This document shows, piece after piece, positions 43,709 to 55,048 of a stretch of DNA of 64,000 nt. The position numbers were made by a program, and so were the translations under genes. Position 1 is the stretch's first letter. The number at the start of each line of letters is the position of its first letter. Location: positions 177,001 through 241,000 of the forward strand of contig JAPQWV010000753.1 of assembly GCA_027422505.1 (NCBI GenBank), read 5' to 3'. The stretch is from Craterostigma plantagineum (taxonomy: Eukaryota; Streptophyta; Magnoliopsida; Lamiales; Linderniaceae). Under the pieces are notes generated by a model. It saw only the letters and a program-made list of their open reading frames with translations, searched no databases and had not been told where the DNA came from.

Positions 43709-44427
43709 TAGGGGTGGGCATTCGGATTCGGGTTTCGGGTATCCGACCCGACCCAATCGGGTTTTAACCCGATCGGAATAAAAATCGGGTTAAATGTCGG
43801 GTATCGGGTTAACCCGATACCCGATCATGTATATCGGGTCGGGTATCGGGTAGCAATATGCTACCCGATTTACCCGATCGGGTACCCGACATATAAAAAA
43901 TAATTAGTTAATATTATTTATTTATATAAAACTTTAACTTATAAGAAATTCAGTTCGCCGATGCCACTGAAATTAAATGGCTAGATGTCTAATTCAACAT
44001 GGGTATCCAAGTAGAGTATATATGCGTTTATATAGAAAATTTTCACCAACTTGGGTGAACATCCGATGTGGGACAAGGAATTTCAACAGAAACTCACGCA
44101 CATATAGTACTAGTAAACTTTACATGGAATTTTTAAACAAAAATCGTTTGGCCCAGTGGTAGGAACAAAAGTCATGAATGCTTGCCACCCAAATGGTGTG
44201 GGTTCGAATCCCACATTCCGTTTATTTTAACTAATTAAAAAAAAATAAAAATAAAAATAAAAAACCCGAACCCGACCCGCGGGTACCCGACGGGTTTCGG
44301 GTACCCGAAAATCGGGTACCCGCATTTGATCGGGTCGGGATCGGGTATCAAACTCACTACCCTATATTATCGGGTACCCGACCCGAAAAACCCGAAACCC
44401 GAAAAACCCGACCCGACCCCACCCATA
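43709..44427. mobile_element. hAT-type MITE (719 bp) in LTR1
   Basis: The ends are TAGGGGTGGGC and GACCCCACCCATA, with the 8-bp duplication GTTATACG at 43,701-43,708 and 44,428-44,435. LTR2 (51,238) and LTR3 (55,919) have a single GTTATACG here, i.e. empty sites. The arms consist of CGGGTA/ACCCGA words. The centre contains tRNA-like pol III boxes (next entry). Confidence 0.94.
44149..44217 (+). other. tRNA-derived, SINE-like segment with A and B boxes
   Basis: TGGCCCAGTGGT (44,149-44,160) fits the pol III A box TRGCNNAGYNGG, and GGTTCGAATCC (44,201-44,211) fits the B box exactly. A T-arm GTGGG-TTCGAAT-CCCAC can form. The acceptor ends do not pair and the A-B distance is somewhat long, so it is not a functional tRNA; a tRNA-derived SINE head or tRNA pseudogene captured by the hAT element is likely. 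Confidence 0.65.
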
Positions 44428-46016
44428 GTTATACGTATATTGTATTTAATTCATACGGTTTATAGGAATATTTGGACATGAACCATAGACAAAAAAAAAA
44501 ACTCTAAGTTCTAGGATGCGACTAACCCTAACATTAATTGTCTAAATCTTATGTAGGGAAAGGTGTAAGAATTCAGAGAAAGGAATTAAAGGAACATAAA
44601 GAATTTTGGTGTAACAGTGACGGCAAAAACCCTAGTTTAGGGTGTAAATTCATACCTAAGAGTTTCGTTAGATTTAGCTATATTTCAGTTAGTAAAAACA
44701 TGTTTTAAGGTTTATAATTTTAGTATAAAAGGGTTTTTGATAAAAAATTAGATGCTTTAGGGTGATATGACTTCCCCCAGCTTATGAATTTCGAAGTCAA
44801 GTTAATTTATAGGATGAATCTCGAGTTATGCGGATATTAATATGTAATCTCGACATGTTGTTATCATTTCGATATATAATCTCGAGATCTTAATTATAAC
44901 GGTATCTCAACATTTGTTTACAATATCAAAACACATCTCGTTGCATAGGATATTTCGTGATTTAGGATTATAATGTCGAATATAATTTCCAAGACACATA
45001 TCGAAATCCCATAATTAGTCTCGATATCCTTGCTTATAAGCCTAACATATCACTCGACATTTAGATTAGAATGTCGACAACTAGCTCGAGATCCTATCTT
45101 ATAATTTATATCGAGATCCATGTTGAAGTTCGTGTCTTGTTTAATCAATGTCGAGCCTTTGTAGATATCATATCGAGACTTTGTATAGTAATAAAATGTC
45201 GAACCCTTATATTATGTCGAGATCAAGCTCAAAACCCATTTCGTTAACCATGTCGAGGTCCTTAGGAATTTCAAAGTGGTATTTTTCAATTTAAATCAAA
45301 ATTCGAAACTTTAGGGTTTCGAAAATCATGAAAGTCGAAATTAGGGTTTTCAAATTAAGCCAATTTTGTGAAATAATAACTAGACTAACAAACCCTAATT
45401 TTGTATGTCTCTATACTTAGGGTTTGAAGATTAGCAATTTACCGTACGATATAGCTAAGGATACCAGGTAAGTGGAAATCGCAACTACAACACATAATTT
45501 TTATGTGCATGAAATTATGTGTTATATGATGTTATGATTTTATGTGACGTGCCTATGTGTTTATATGACTTTATGTGAATTCTTACGTGATTTAATTACG
45601 TTATACGATGACATGACACGCATACTCATGGCATGAGCATGTGCACGCACGAGTAGTATGAGAGTCAGGGAGATAGCGTGCATGAGTATAAGATCGCTTG
45701 AAAGCGATATGTATATTTGCCGATATGAGCATTTGTGTCGACTCAATGATGAGTCTCGGCTCTTCTATGCTACCACGGCGACTCACGAAGCCGAATTACC
45801 TGATTCACGAAAGGTAGGGGGAACACCCCGTAGCGGGAGATGCAACCTGGAGGATGCGACTCGAGGGTATGAGCGGCACCGAGGGAACCTCGAGTGTTGG
45901 CGACCTCGTAGTAAGCTACCAGTGAGAAGCGCCCACGTGTCAGACCGCATTGGGATGGAAAGGCGCCTTAGGGTTAAACGAAATTTGTGTGCCCGGGTTA
46001 GCCTCTCAATGGGACT

Positions 46017-46185
46017 GCATTGGGATTAAAAGGCACTAGTAGCCTCTCAGTGTGCATCACATTGGGATTGAAAGGCACTAGTAGCCTCTCAGTGTGGATG
46101 GCATTGGGATTGAAAGGCACTAGTAGCCTCTCAGTGTGTACCGCATTGGGATTGAAAGGCACCATAGGGTTACGCACAGATTGAG
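46017..46185. repeat. 42-bp tandem repeat in LTR1
   Basis: Units begin with CATTGGGATT at 46,018, 46,060, 46,102 and 46,144, and contain AAAGGCACTAGTAGCCTCTC. A diverged unit occurs at 45,948. The same array is in LTR2 (52,820-52,990) and is deleted from LTR3. Confidence 0.9.
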
Positions 46186-47059
46186 TACACGGGTTTAGCC
46201 TTCCAGTGTGTGTACTGCCACTTGTACCCTTAGGGGTTTGAGCTCTATATGGTGCATAATAAGATTGAAAGCCGAGGGCCCAAATATGTTATGAAAAGTC
46301 AAGAAGAATGTGAGAAAGGTCAGGAAGAATGTGAGAAGTAGATAGCATTGGCGCGGATGCCTTCGCTATTTAGGTCACGTGCATTGCACGCATGATTTTC
46401 ACTTACTGAGCTTTATAAGCTCATTCCACGTTTTTATGTGTTGTAGGACCCCGCGATCACGGTACGTGATCATTTCCACGGCGAGGCCAACTTTTGAAGC
46501 TTTCGGGGGCTTTTGAGATGGAAGTGTGTGCATGGATGCGACCTCGTGGAGGCCCAGTAGATAAATTTATTTTGACCCGCATGCACGCTTTCCGATGTGA
46601 ATAGGACCCATGATAATTTTTGTAGGAACAGTTACGATTCCCTTTAATGAAAAGAAAAATTTTATTCAAAATTTCATACTATTTATTTCTTTTCTACGAC
46701 ACTAGTTACGTAGACTAGTTAAGAAAGTAGTGGTGGAAGGCGGGGCTGCCACAGGTGGTATCAGAGCACAACCTCTCACAGTACGGTGTTGGTTCGGGGA
46801 CGAACCAGGCGGAAGCTGGTGGGCATGTGACGCCCGGGGCCGATGAGGGCGGGGAGTGATCGCCGGTGCCAGATAGGTGCACGGACAAGGAGCGGCTCCT
46901 GGCAGGCTTCTAAACGAAGGGGTACATGAACGAACCGATCCGACACCCGAATGAGAGGGGATCCTGAGACTGACAATGTATGGGCGTGTCAGGCTAAGAA
47001 TCGTATAAGAGAATTCATAGTACTACTCATATCACCAAGGTCAACCTTCCTTTTCGGGA

Positions 47060-47292
47060 GTCCATCCGAAAGAACTTCGAAGTTAAGCGTGCTTGACTTG
47101 AAGCAATCTTAGGATGGGTGACCCCCTGAGAAGTTTGCCCAGGGTGCGTGTGAGTGAGGACAAAGCATGCTGAAAGGTTAAATGGTGGTACAGTGGGGCC
47201 AGACTATTAGCCGGAGTGTGGTGGGCCCAACCCCAGAGGTCCCGGTAGGGACGGATGCTACAGTGACACCCGGTATGGGACGGGATGTTACA
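47060..47292 (+). repeat. Cassandra-like 5S-rRNA-derived LTR segment (copy 1)
   Basis: GAACTTCGAAGTTAAGCGTG at 47,072-47,091 and GGATGGGTGACCCCCTGAGA at 47,113-47,132 correspond to the 5S rRNA box A/internal control region as carried in Cassandra TRIM LTRs. The segment ends GGGATGTTACA at 47,292, a Cassandra-type LTR end. A second, partial copy follows at once in inverted orientation. Confidence 0.8.
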
Positions 47293-47441
47293 GGTTGTGG
47301 GGTTGGGCCCACCACACTCCGACAGATAGTCTGGCCCCACTGTACCACCATTTAACCTTTCAGCGTGCTTCGTCCTCGCTCACACGCACCCTGGGCAAAC
47401 TTCCCAGGGGGTCACCCATCCCAAGATTGCTTCAAGTCAAC
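47093..47441. repeat. Inverted repeat (about 144-bp arms) of 5S-derived sequence, copy 1
   Basis: The arms 47,093-47,236 and 47,298-47,441 are reverse complements with roughly ten mismatches; the loop is about 60 bp. Both arms include the GGATGGGTGACC 5S box and the tract GGTTAAATGGTGGTACAGTG. The open frames on both strands here (82 and 85 codons) are mirror artefacts of the palindrome. Confidence 0.92.
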
Positions 47442-48838
47442 CGAATGCACCCGTATGTCCGAAATGTGCACGACGTCATCTTGTCTGTTTCTCCCAAAAC
47501 GCCACCTGCTTTAAATGTGGCAAGACAGGCCACTACTCCGTAGCCTGTCCAGAGAATGCATCTGGAAGTCAGGGAGCAAACCAAGCTAAGCCGCTGACGG
47601 CCCCCGCTCGGGTATATATGCTTACGGCGGAAGAAGCTGAAAACAACCCATCTGAGACGGAAGGTACCCTTCTAATCGATTAAACTTCAACATGCATTCT
47701 AGTGGACTCATGAGCCACATTTTCTTTTCTATCCACCACTTATGTGGTAAGACTCGGGAATTCTTTTAGCTGACTTGGTTGATACTAGTTCGAGTGTCGA
47801 CCTGAGTCGTGATCGTAGTAGATAAGCGTTCGAAATAGGAAGCTGAAATCTTTTGCTGAATTCCTGAAACCAATAATACCGGGGTATATTCCTAAGCCCT
47901 AATCTTTGCCACCCTAAGAAACGTATTTGTTCGATATCAGAGTTGCGCAGCGGAAGCGTGATGGGTACTTAGGATCTTCGATTTTTGTCTATGTTTATAT
48001 TTATTCTCGTTAACTCTTCGAGGTAGTACATGTTCCACTAACTGGAACAATCTTCATGTTTACTTCACCAGGATACTATTCCTTTCGATCCTCGGAAAAT
48101 TATTTGAGATTCCTTGATAATTACCTAGGGTGAATTTCTATCACCTAACCAAGCTAGTTCAACTCCCTAACAATTGTCACCCGAAATTATTCCAGCTGAC
48201 GGAATTTCGGGGGCGAAATTCTTTTAAGGGGGGATGATGTAATACCTGTAAAATCTAATTACGGGATTTACGATTTAAGTAGCAGTGAATTAGAGATTTC
48301 GTTGGATTAATTAAATAAAGAAGCAAGGACTATAAGAAAATCAATACGTAAATATTTTGCGGACTTCTCTACTGATAATATTTTGGTACATGTTTTGTGA
48401 TGTTACATGTGTTTATATGACTATGTGCTAGTAAGACTAGGAGAATTTTGGATAACAATTATATATATAGCATAGGCTAGTTCGGTCGATTGAAGTAAAA
48501 GGCCAAGAATCGATCGATTGATTGTGACAAGAATAACAATTGGCCGATATAAGATATAAATGAATATATAGATATGTATATAAATGTCTCTAACAATCGC
48601 CGAGCAGCTAGGATTTGATCGAGCGATTTTAGCATAAATTGTGTTGAACCTTTAGAAGTTAGAATCGACCCATTTCGTACAACCATTAGGATCGGACGAT
48701 TTATGTATATAGTATATAGGTGCAATCAATACATGTACCGCTAGAATTAAAATAGACCAATCATAAATTCAAAGGAGTTAATTAAGAAAAGGACACGTAA
48801 GGAGTTTCTTAACCTAGGAGGGAAAAATATGAGCTTAG

Positions 48839-49257
48839 TGTTGGGAAAATCCGGTCGTACCGAAATTCCGCCCAAGATCCGCCGGAAATAATAAACAGGA
48901 GAACACAAAGATTTAACGTGGAAAACCCTCTGTTAACGAAGAGGGAAAAACCACCCGGGCAACAAGGCCGCAGAAAATCCACGATGTGAATATTACAATC
49001 ACACAATTCTTCTACGCTCGCCTACACCCAAACCCGACAACAACGACCCGAAAGTTATTTCACCCGCTAACCCAAACTCTCACCCAAAGGGAATTTTCCT
49101 AGAGTTAATTGTTAACACAAATAACTTTCTAATGTGTTAGTGTACCTATAAATCAGGGTATAGCCCTCCTTATATAGGAGAGGGAACCCTCATGCCTTCT
49201 TGTTCTATCCGGTGTGGGATAAACAACAAAGGCACAAACATGGGCCTAAGCCCAACA
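48839..49257 (-). repeat. TR-GAG 3' LTR (419 bp)
   Basis: It has TG...CA ends and is followed inward by the - strand polypurine tract. It contains TATAT-AGGAG near the + strand end and GTGGGATAAACAACAAAGG. Confidence 0.92.
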
Positions 49258-49589
49258 ACCTCCACCTTGTGACTTTGTCCGCCTTGACACCTTCACTTGG
49301 CGAAGATCCACATAGCTTCCGCTACCATGCTCCACCATAAAAGCATATCCACTTGGAATCACATCCAAACATTTTTTCGGCCCATGTCGAAATAACCTTG
49401 CTGAAATCTATGGTGCAACTTCCACGCTTGGCTTGCCAGGAAGTTCATCAGCCCTCGACACGAAATTTCCACCACACACCTTGCATCAACGCCAAACCAA
49501 TGCCCGTGTGTAAATTGTGGACCCGCTAATAGGAACGCGCACTCTCTCATGACACTTAGCGACATGCCATAAGGACGCCCTTGTCTCTA

Positions 49590-50441
49590 TCAGAAAAACT
49601 CATCCGTGGAGAGAGAGACAAAATTAGCGTCTTTCTCGGTATCTCCACTTACCGACTTGGAGCCGCTTGCCGAACCTGCTCCACCTTTCAGACAATTTCT
49701 TTTCACGTGCCCAGATTGTCCACACATCCAGCAAATTGCAGCTTGCTTCCCCTTGGAGTTCCTCTTCTTTCCGCCACCGACGAACAAAGCTTGATCTTCC
49801 GGTGAATTGTTCCGTCCACCATCTAGCCTTCTCTCCTCCGCAAGAAGTTTACCGGTGACTTCAGAAAATACAATCTTCTCCTTCCCATGAATCAAGATCG
49901 GCTTCATGTGTTCATAAGAAGGTGGAAGAGACCAGATGAGTCTCAACGCCTGATCCTCATCGTCAATCTTCACTCCAATGGATTCCAGCTCCGAGACGAT
50001 TCCATTGAGAACGCTTAAGTGATCTGAAATACTCTGACCTTCAGTCATCCGCAATGTGTGAAATTGCTCCTTCAGATACACCCTATTCGAGACGCCTTTA
50101 GTCTGATACAACTCCTCAAGCTTCTCCCACAATGCTTTTGCCGCCGAAATTCCATGCACGTTTGCAAGAACATTCTTGGCCAGACACAGTCGTATCGCAC
50201 TTGCCGCTCTCAAATTCAGTTCCTCCCAATCGTCGTTGCTCATTCCAGATTTGCTCCCAGCTGTTTCCTCAGTGCTGCTGGTATCACCGCCTTTAGGAAC
50301 TTCCTTGCCCTTCAAAGCCTTGTGTAACCCCGAATGAATCAACACATCCTTGACTTGCACTTGCCACAAGCCAAAATTGATTCTTCCGTCGAACTTCTCC
50401 ACATCAAACCTCGCCAGATTTGAAAATCTACTTCCGGACAT
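49590..50441 (-). CDS. Intact copia-type Gag polyprotein (283 codons)
   Basis: It starts MSGSRFSNLARFDVEKFDGR about 140 bp inside the 5' LTR, a normal leader length. Residues 10-200 are the copia capsid (UBN2/retrotrans_gag): FDGRINFGLWQVQVKDVL, SAIRLCLAKNVL, ALWEKLEELYQTKGVSNRVY and LIWSLPPSYEHMKPILIHG. A CCHC zinc knuckle lies at 237-250 (CWMCGQSGHVKRNC). It ends DANFVSLSTDEFF with a stop where autonomous relatives would continue into protease. No frameshift or stop is seen. By family knowledge Gag forms the virus-like particle that packages the RNA; here it could act for its own RNA or for others. Confidence 0.92.
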   Translation of the reverse strand: MSGSRFSNLARFDVEKFDGRINFGLWQVQVKDVLIHSGLHKALKGKEVPKGGDTSSTEETAGSKSGMSNDDWEELNLRAASAIRLCLAKNVLANVHGISAAKALWEKLEELYQTKGVSNRVYLKEQFHTLRMTEGQSISDHLSVLNGIVSELESIGVKIDDEDQALRLIWSLPPSYEHMKPILIHGKEKIVFSEVTGKLLAEERRLDGGRNNSPEDQALFVGGGKKRNSKGKQAAICWMCGQSGHVKRNCLKGGAGSASGSKSVSGDTEKDANFVSLSTDEFF

Positions 50442-50580
50442 CCTTGTGGATTAGCAAACAAGAACTTTGCAGAAAACGGAACAGCTACTCGTATGTCGAA
50501 AACCCTTCTGCACTCAAGCTCCACCCGTCGCTAGCTCCACCGCACTAACAAACTAGGTTTAACCTCGCTCTGATACCACT

Positions 50581-50998
50581 TGTTGGGAAAATCCGGTCGT
50601 ACCGAAATTCCGCCAAGATCCGCCGGAAATAATAAACAGGAGAACACAAAGATTTAACGTGGAAAACCCTCTGTTAACGAAGAGGGAAAAACCACCCGGG
50701 CAACAAGGCCGCAGAAAATCCACGATGTGAATATTACAATCACACAATTCTTCTACGCTCGCCTACACCCAAACCCGACAACAACGACCCGAAAGTTATT
50801 TCACCCGCAAACCCAAACTCTCACCCAAAGGGAATTTTCCTGGAGTTAATTGTTAACACAAATAACTTTCTAATGTGTTGGCGTACCTATAAATCAGGGT
50901 ATAGCCCTCCTTATATAGGAGAGGGAACCCTCATGCCTTCTTGTTCTATCAGGTGTGGGATAAACAACAAAGGCACAAACATGGGCCTAAGCCCAACA
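50581..50998 (-). repeat. TR-GAG 5' LTR (418 bp)
   Basis: It is nearly identical to the other LTR; the one-base length difference is CGCCCAAG against CGCCAAG. The primer site lies 2 bp inside it. Confidence 0.92.
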
Positions 50999-53561
50999 CT
51001 TAGTCACCTAGTTGTCAACTCAATTGCTGTTTTCAATACCTTATACTTATCATTTATACCCGTACAAGAAAATACCCCCATAAAAGTAATAGCATAACAA
51101 GTAGAAGATAAGGAGAACGAAGGATTGAAGTCTAATAAACTCCAACACGAAGCAAAGTCAGACCAGGAAATAATTTTTAGCAACTCAGAAATCGGACATA
51201 AGGAGGGTAAGAAGTGTACTTGTAACACCTAAATTCAGTTATACGTATATTGTATTTAATTCATACGGTTTATAGGAATATTTGGACATGAACCATAGAC
51301 AAAAAAAAAACTCTAAGTTCTAGGATGCGACTAACCCTAACATTAATTGTCTAAATCTTATGTAGGTAAAGGTGTAAGAATTCAGGGAAAGGAATTAAAG
51401 GAACATAAAGAATTTTGGTGTAACAGTGACGGCAAAAACCCTAGTTTAGGGTGTAAATTCATACCTAAGAGTTTCGTTAGATTTAGCTATATTTCAGTTA
51501 GTAAAAACATGTTTTAAGGTTTATAATTTTAGTATAAAAGGGTTTTGATCAAAAATTAGATGCTTTAGGGTGATATGACTTCCCCCAGCTTATGAATTTC
51601 GAAGTCAAGTTAATTTATAGGATGAATCTCGAGTTATGCGGATATTAATATGTAATCTCGACATGTTGTTATCATTTCGATATATAATCTCGAGATCTTA
51701 ATTATAACGGTATCTCAACATTTGTTTACAATATCAAAACACATCTCGTTGCATAGGATATTTCGTGATTTAGGATTATAATGTCGAATATAATTTCCAA
51801 GACACATATCGAAATCCCATAATTAGTCTCGATATCCTTGCTTATAAGCCTAACATATCACTCGACATTTAGATTAGAATGTCGACAACTAGCTCGAGAT
51901 CCTATCTTATAATTTATATCGAGATCCATGTTGAAGTTCGTGTCTTGTTTAATCAATGTCGAGCCTTTGTAGATATCATATCGAGACTTTGTATAGTAAT
52001 AAAATGTCGAACCCTTATATTATGTCGAGATCAAGCTCAAAACCCATTTCGTTAACCATGTCGAGGTCCTTAGGAATTTCAAAGTGGTATTTTTCAATTT
52101 AAATCAAAATTCGAAACTTTAGGGTTTCGAAAATCATGAAAGTCGAAATTAGGGTTTTCAAATTAAGCCAATTTTGTGAAATAATAACTAGACTAACAAA
52201 CCCTAATTTTGTATGTCTCTATACTTAGGGTTTGAAGATTAGCAATTTACCGTACGATATAGCTAAGGATACCAGGTAAGTGGAAATCGCAACTACAACA
52301 CATAATTTTTATGTGCATGAAATTATGTGTTATATGATGTTATGATTTTATGTGACGTGTCTATGTGTTTATATGACTTTATGTGAATTCTTACGTGATT
52401 TAATTACGTTATACGATGACATGACACGCATACTCATGGCATGAGCATGTGCACGCACGAGTAGTATGAGAGTCAGGGAGATAGCGTGCATGAGTATAAG
52501 ATCGCTTGAAAGCGATATGTATATTTGCCGATATGAGCATTTGTGCCGACTCAATGATGAGTCTCGGCTCTTCTATGCTACCACGGCGACTCACGAAGCC
52601 GAACTACCTGATTCACGAAAGGTGGGGGGAACACCCCGTAGCGGGAGATGCAACCTGTAGGATGCGACTCGAGGGTATGAGCGGCACCGAGGGAACCTCG
52701 AGTGTTGGCGACCTCGTAGTAAGCTACCAGTGAGAAGCGCCCGCGTGTCAGACCGCATTGGGATGGAAAGGCGCCTTAGGGTTAAACAAAATTTGTGTGC
52801 CCGGGTTAGCCTCTCAATGGGACTGCATTGGGATTAAAAGGCACTAGTAGCCTCTCAGTGTGCATCACATTGGGATTGAAAGGCACTAGTAGCCTCTCAG
52901 TGTGGATGGCATTGGGATTGAAAGGCACTAGTAGCCTCTCAGTGTGTACCGCATTGGGATTGAAAGGCACCATAGGGTTACGCACAGATTGAGTACACGG
53001 GTTTAGCCTCCCAGTGTGTGTACTGCCACTTGTACCCTTAGGGGTTTGAGCTCTATATGGTGCATAATAAGATTGAAAGCCGAGGGCCCAAATATGTTAT
53101 GAAAAGTCGAGAAGAATGTGAGAAAGGTCAGGAAGAATGTGACAAGTAGATAGCATTGGCGCGGATGCCTTCGCTATTTAGGTCACGTGCATTGCACGCA
53201 TGATTTTCACTTACTGAGCTTTATAAGCTCATTCCACGTGTTTATGTGTTGTAGGACCCCGCGATCACGGTACGTGATCATTTCCACGGCGAGGCCAACT
53301 TTTGAAGCTTTCGGGGGCTTTTGAGATGGAAGTGTGTGCATGGATGCGACCTCGTGGAGGCCCAGTAGATAAATTTATTTTGACCCGCATGCACGCTTTC
53401 CTATGTGAATAGGACCCATGATAATTTTAGTAGGAACAGTTACGATTCCCTTTAATGAAAAGAAAAATTTTATTCAAAATTTCATACTATTTATTTCTTT
53501 TCTACGACACTAGTTACGTAGACTAGTTAAGAAAGTAGTGGTGGAAGGCGGGGCTGCCACA

Positions 53562-55048
53562 GGTGGTATCAGAGCACAACCTCTCACAGTACGGTGTTGG
53601 TTCGGGGACGAACCAGGCGGAAGCTGGTGGGCATGTGACGCCCGGGGCCGATGAGGGCGGGGAGTGATCGCCGGTGCCAGATAGGTGCACGGACAAGGAG
53701 CGGCTCCTGGCAGGCTTCTAGACGAAGGGGTACATGAACGAACCGATCCGACACCCGAATGAGAGGGGATCCTGAGACTGACAATGTATGGGCGTGTCAG
53801 GCTAAGAATCGTATAAGAGAATTCATAGTACTACTCATATCACCATGGTCAACCTTCCTTTTCGGGAGTCCATCCGAAAGAACTTCGAAGTTAAGCGTGC
53901 TTGACTTGAAGCAATCTTAGGATGGGTGACCCCCTGGGAAGTTTGCCCAGGGTGCGTGTGAGTGAGGACAAAGCATGCTGAAAGGTTAAATGGTGGTACA
54001 GTGGGGCCAGACTATTAGCCGGAGTGTGGTGGGCCCAACCCCAGAGGTCCCGGTAGGGACGGATGCTACAGTGACACCCGGTATGGGACGGGATGTTACA
54101 GGTTGTGGGGTTGGGCCCACCACACTCCGACAGATAGTCTGGCCCCACTGTACCACCATTTAACCTTTCAGCGTGCTTCGTCCTCGCTCACACGCACCCT
54201 GGGCAAACTTCCCAGGGGGTCACCCATCCCAAGATTGCTTCAAGTCAACCGAATGCACCCGTATGTCCGAAATGTGCACGACGTCATCTTGTCTGTTTCT
54301 CCCAAAACGCCACCTGCTTTAAATGTGGCAAGACAGGCCACTACTCCGTAGCCTGCCCAGAGAATGCATCTGGAAGTCAGGGAGCAAACCAAGCTAAGCC
54401 GCTGATGGCCCCCGCTCGGGTATATATGCTTACGGCGGAAGAAGCTGAAAACAACCCATCTGAGACGGAAGGTACCCTTCTAATCGATTAAACTTCAACA
54501 TGCATTCTAGTGGACTCATGAGCCACATTTTCTTTTCTATCCATCAATTATGTGGTAAGACTCGGGAATTCTTTTAGCTGACTTGGTTGATACTAGTTCG
54601 AGTGTCGACCTGAGTCGTGATCGTAGTAGATAAGCGTTCGAAATAGGAAGCTGAAATCTTTTGCTGAATTCCTGAAACCAATAATACCGGGGTATATTCC
54701 TAAGCCCTAATCTTTTGCTCACCCTAAGAAACGTATTTGTTCGATATCAGAGTTGCGCAGCGGAAGCGTGATGGGTACTTAGGATCTTCGATTTCTGTCT
54801 AAGTTTATATTTATTCTCGTTAACTCTTCGAGGTAGTACAGGTTCCACTAACTGGAACAATCTTCATGTTTACTTCACCAGGATCCGATTCCTTTCGATC
54901 CTCGGAAAATTATTTGAGATTCCTTGATAATTACCTAGGGTGACTTTTCTATCACCTAACCAAGCTAGTTCAACTCCCTACCAATTGTCACCCGAAATTA
55001 TTCCAGCTGACGGAATTTCGGGGGCGAAATTCTTTTAAGGGGGGAGAA
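53562..55048 (+). pseudogene. Internal segment 2 of the composite element
   Basis: Near-identical to internal segment 1, shifted by about 6,808 bp: primer site at 53,564-53,575, 5S-like hairpin, CCHC knuckle at about 54,315-54,359, protease start with the same TGA, and polypurine tract at about 55,032-55,048. The shared TGA and shared hairpin show that both segments descend from one already-defective copy. Confidence 0.9.
53901..54249. repeat. Inverted repeat of 5S-derived sequence, copy 2
   Basis: Arms 53,901-54,044 and 54,106-54,249, corresponding exactly to copy 1. The left arm reads CCCTGGGAAG here against CCCTGAGAAG in copy 1, so one arm mismatch is restored in this copy. Confidence 0.92.

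Larger units (their letters stand above)
42824..46753 (+). repeat. LTR1 of the composite element
   Basis: 3,930 bp including a 719-bp hAT element; about 3.2 kb without it. The 44,815-45,260 portion is dense in TCGA-centred words (TCGAGATC, TGTCGAC). A 42-bp tandem repeat lies at 46,017-46,180. LTR1 and LTR2 differ only at scattered positions by eye (about 1%). Confidence 0.92.
46754..48237 (+). pseudogene. Internal segment 1: gag/protease remnant of the composite element
   Basis: The primer-binding site TGGTATCAGAGC lies at 46,756-46,767. After a 5S-like inverted repeat, the + strand reads CFKCGKTGHYSVACP at about 47,507-47,551, a CCHC knuckle typical of gypsy chromovirus gag. Then come KPLTAPARVYMLTAEEAE and, after a stop, CILVDS-stop-ATFSFLS (47,690-47,730), the protease start LVDSGATHSF with the Gly codon turned into TGA. 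RT, RNase H and integrase are absent. The segment closes with the polypurine tract at 48,222-48,237. Confidence 0.85.
48839..50998 (-). mobile_element. Complete gag-only copia-type element (TR-GAG-like, 2,160 bp)
   Basis: The LTRs at 48,839-49,257 (419 bp) and 50,581-50,998 (418 bp) both run TGTTGGG...CCCAACA on the + strand and differ at about six positions by eye (~98.5% identity). The target duplication CTTAG is exact (48,834-48,838 and 50,999-51,003); LTR1 and LTR3 show the uninterrupted site. On the - strand the primer site TGGTATCAGAGCG is at 50,566-50,578 and a polypurine tract CAAGGTGGAGGT adjoins the 3' LTR. The internal part encodes one gag and nothing else, which fits the described TR-GAG class of non-autonomous plant elements. 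Confidence 0.93.
48238..53561 (+). repeat. LTR2 of the composite element, split by a TR-GAG element
   Basis: It starts TGTAATACCTG and ends GGCTGCCACA. Without the 2,160-bp nested element and its 5-bp duplication it is about 3.16 kb. It serves as 3' LTR of internal segment 1 and 5' LTR of segment 2. A short deletion relative to LTR1 is present at 48,427 (loss of the TGTGTATGTTACATA region). Confidence 0.92.

Noticed and set aside
44149..44217. Functional tRNA gene
   Set aside because: The A and B boxes fit, but the acceptor stem does not pair and the spacing is off; kept only as a tRNA-derived segment.
45561..46029. Frames of 61-123 codons repeated at 52,369-52,733 and 57,005-57,356
   Set aside because: They lie in the long gypsy LTRs, are not conserved in frame between copies, and show no domain.
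47083..47543. Mirror-image 85- and 82-codon frames on opposite strands (and again at 53,891-54,351)
   Set aside because: They arise from the 5S-derived palindrome; there is no protein family resemblance.
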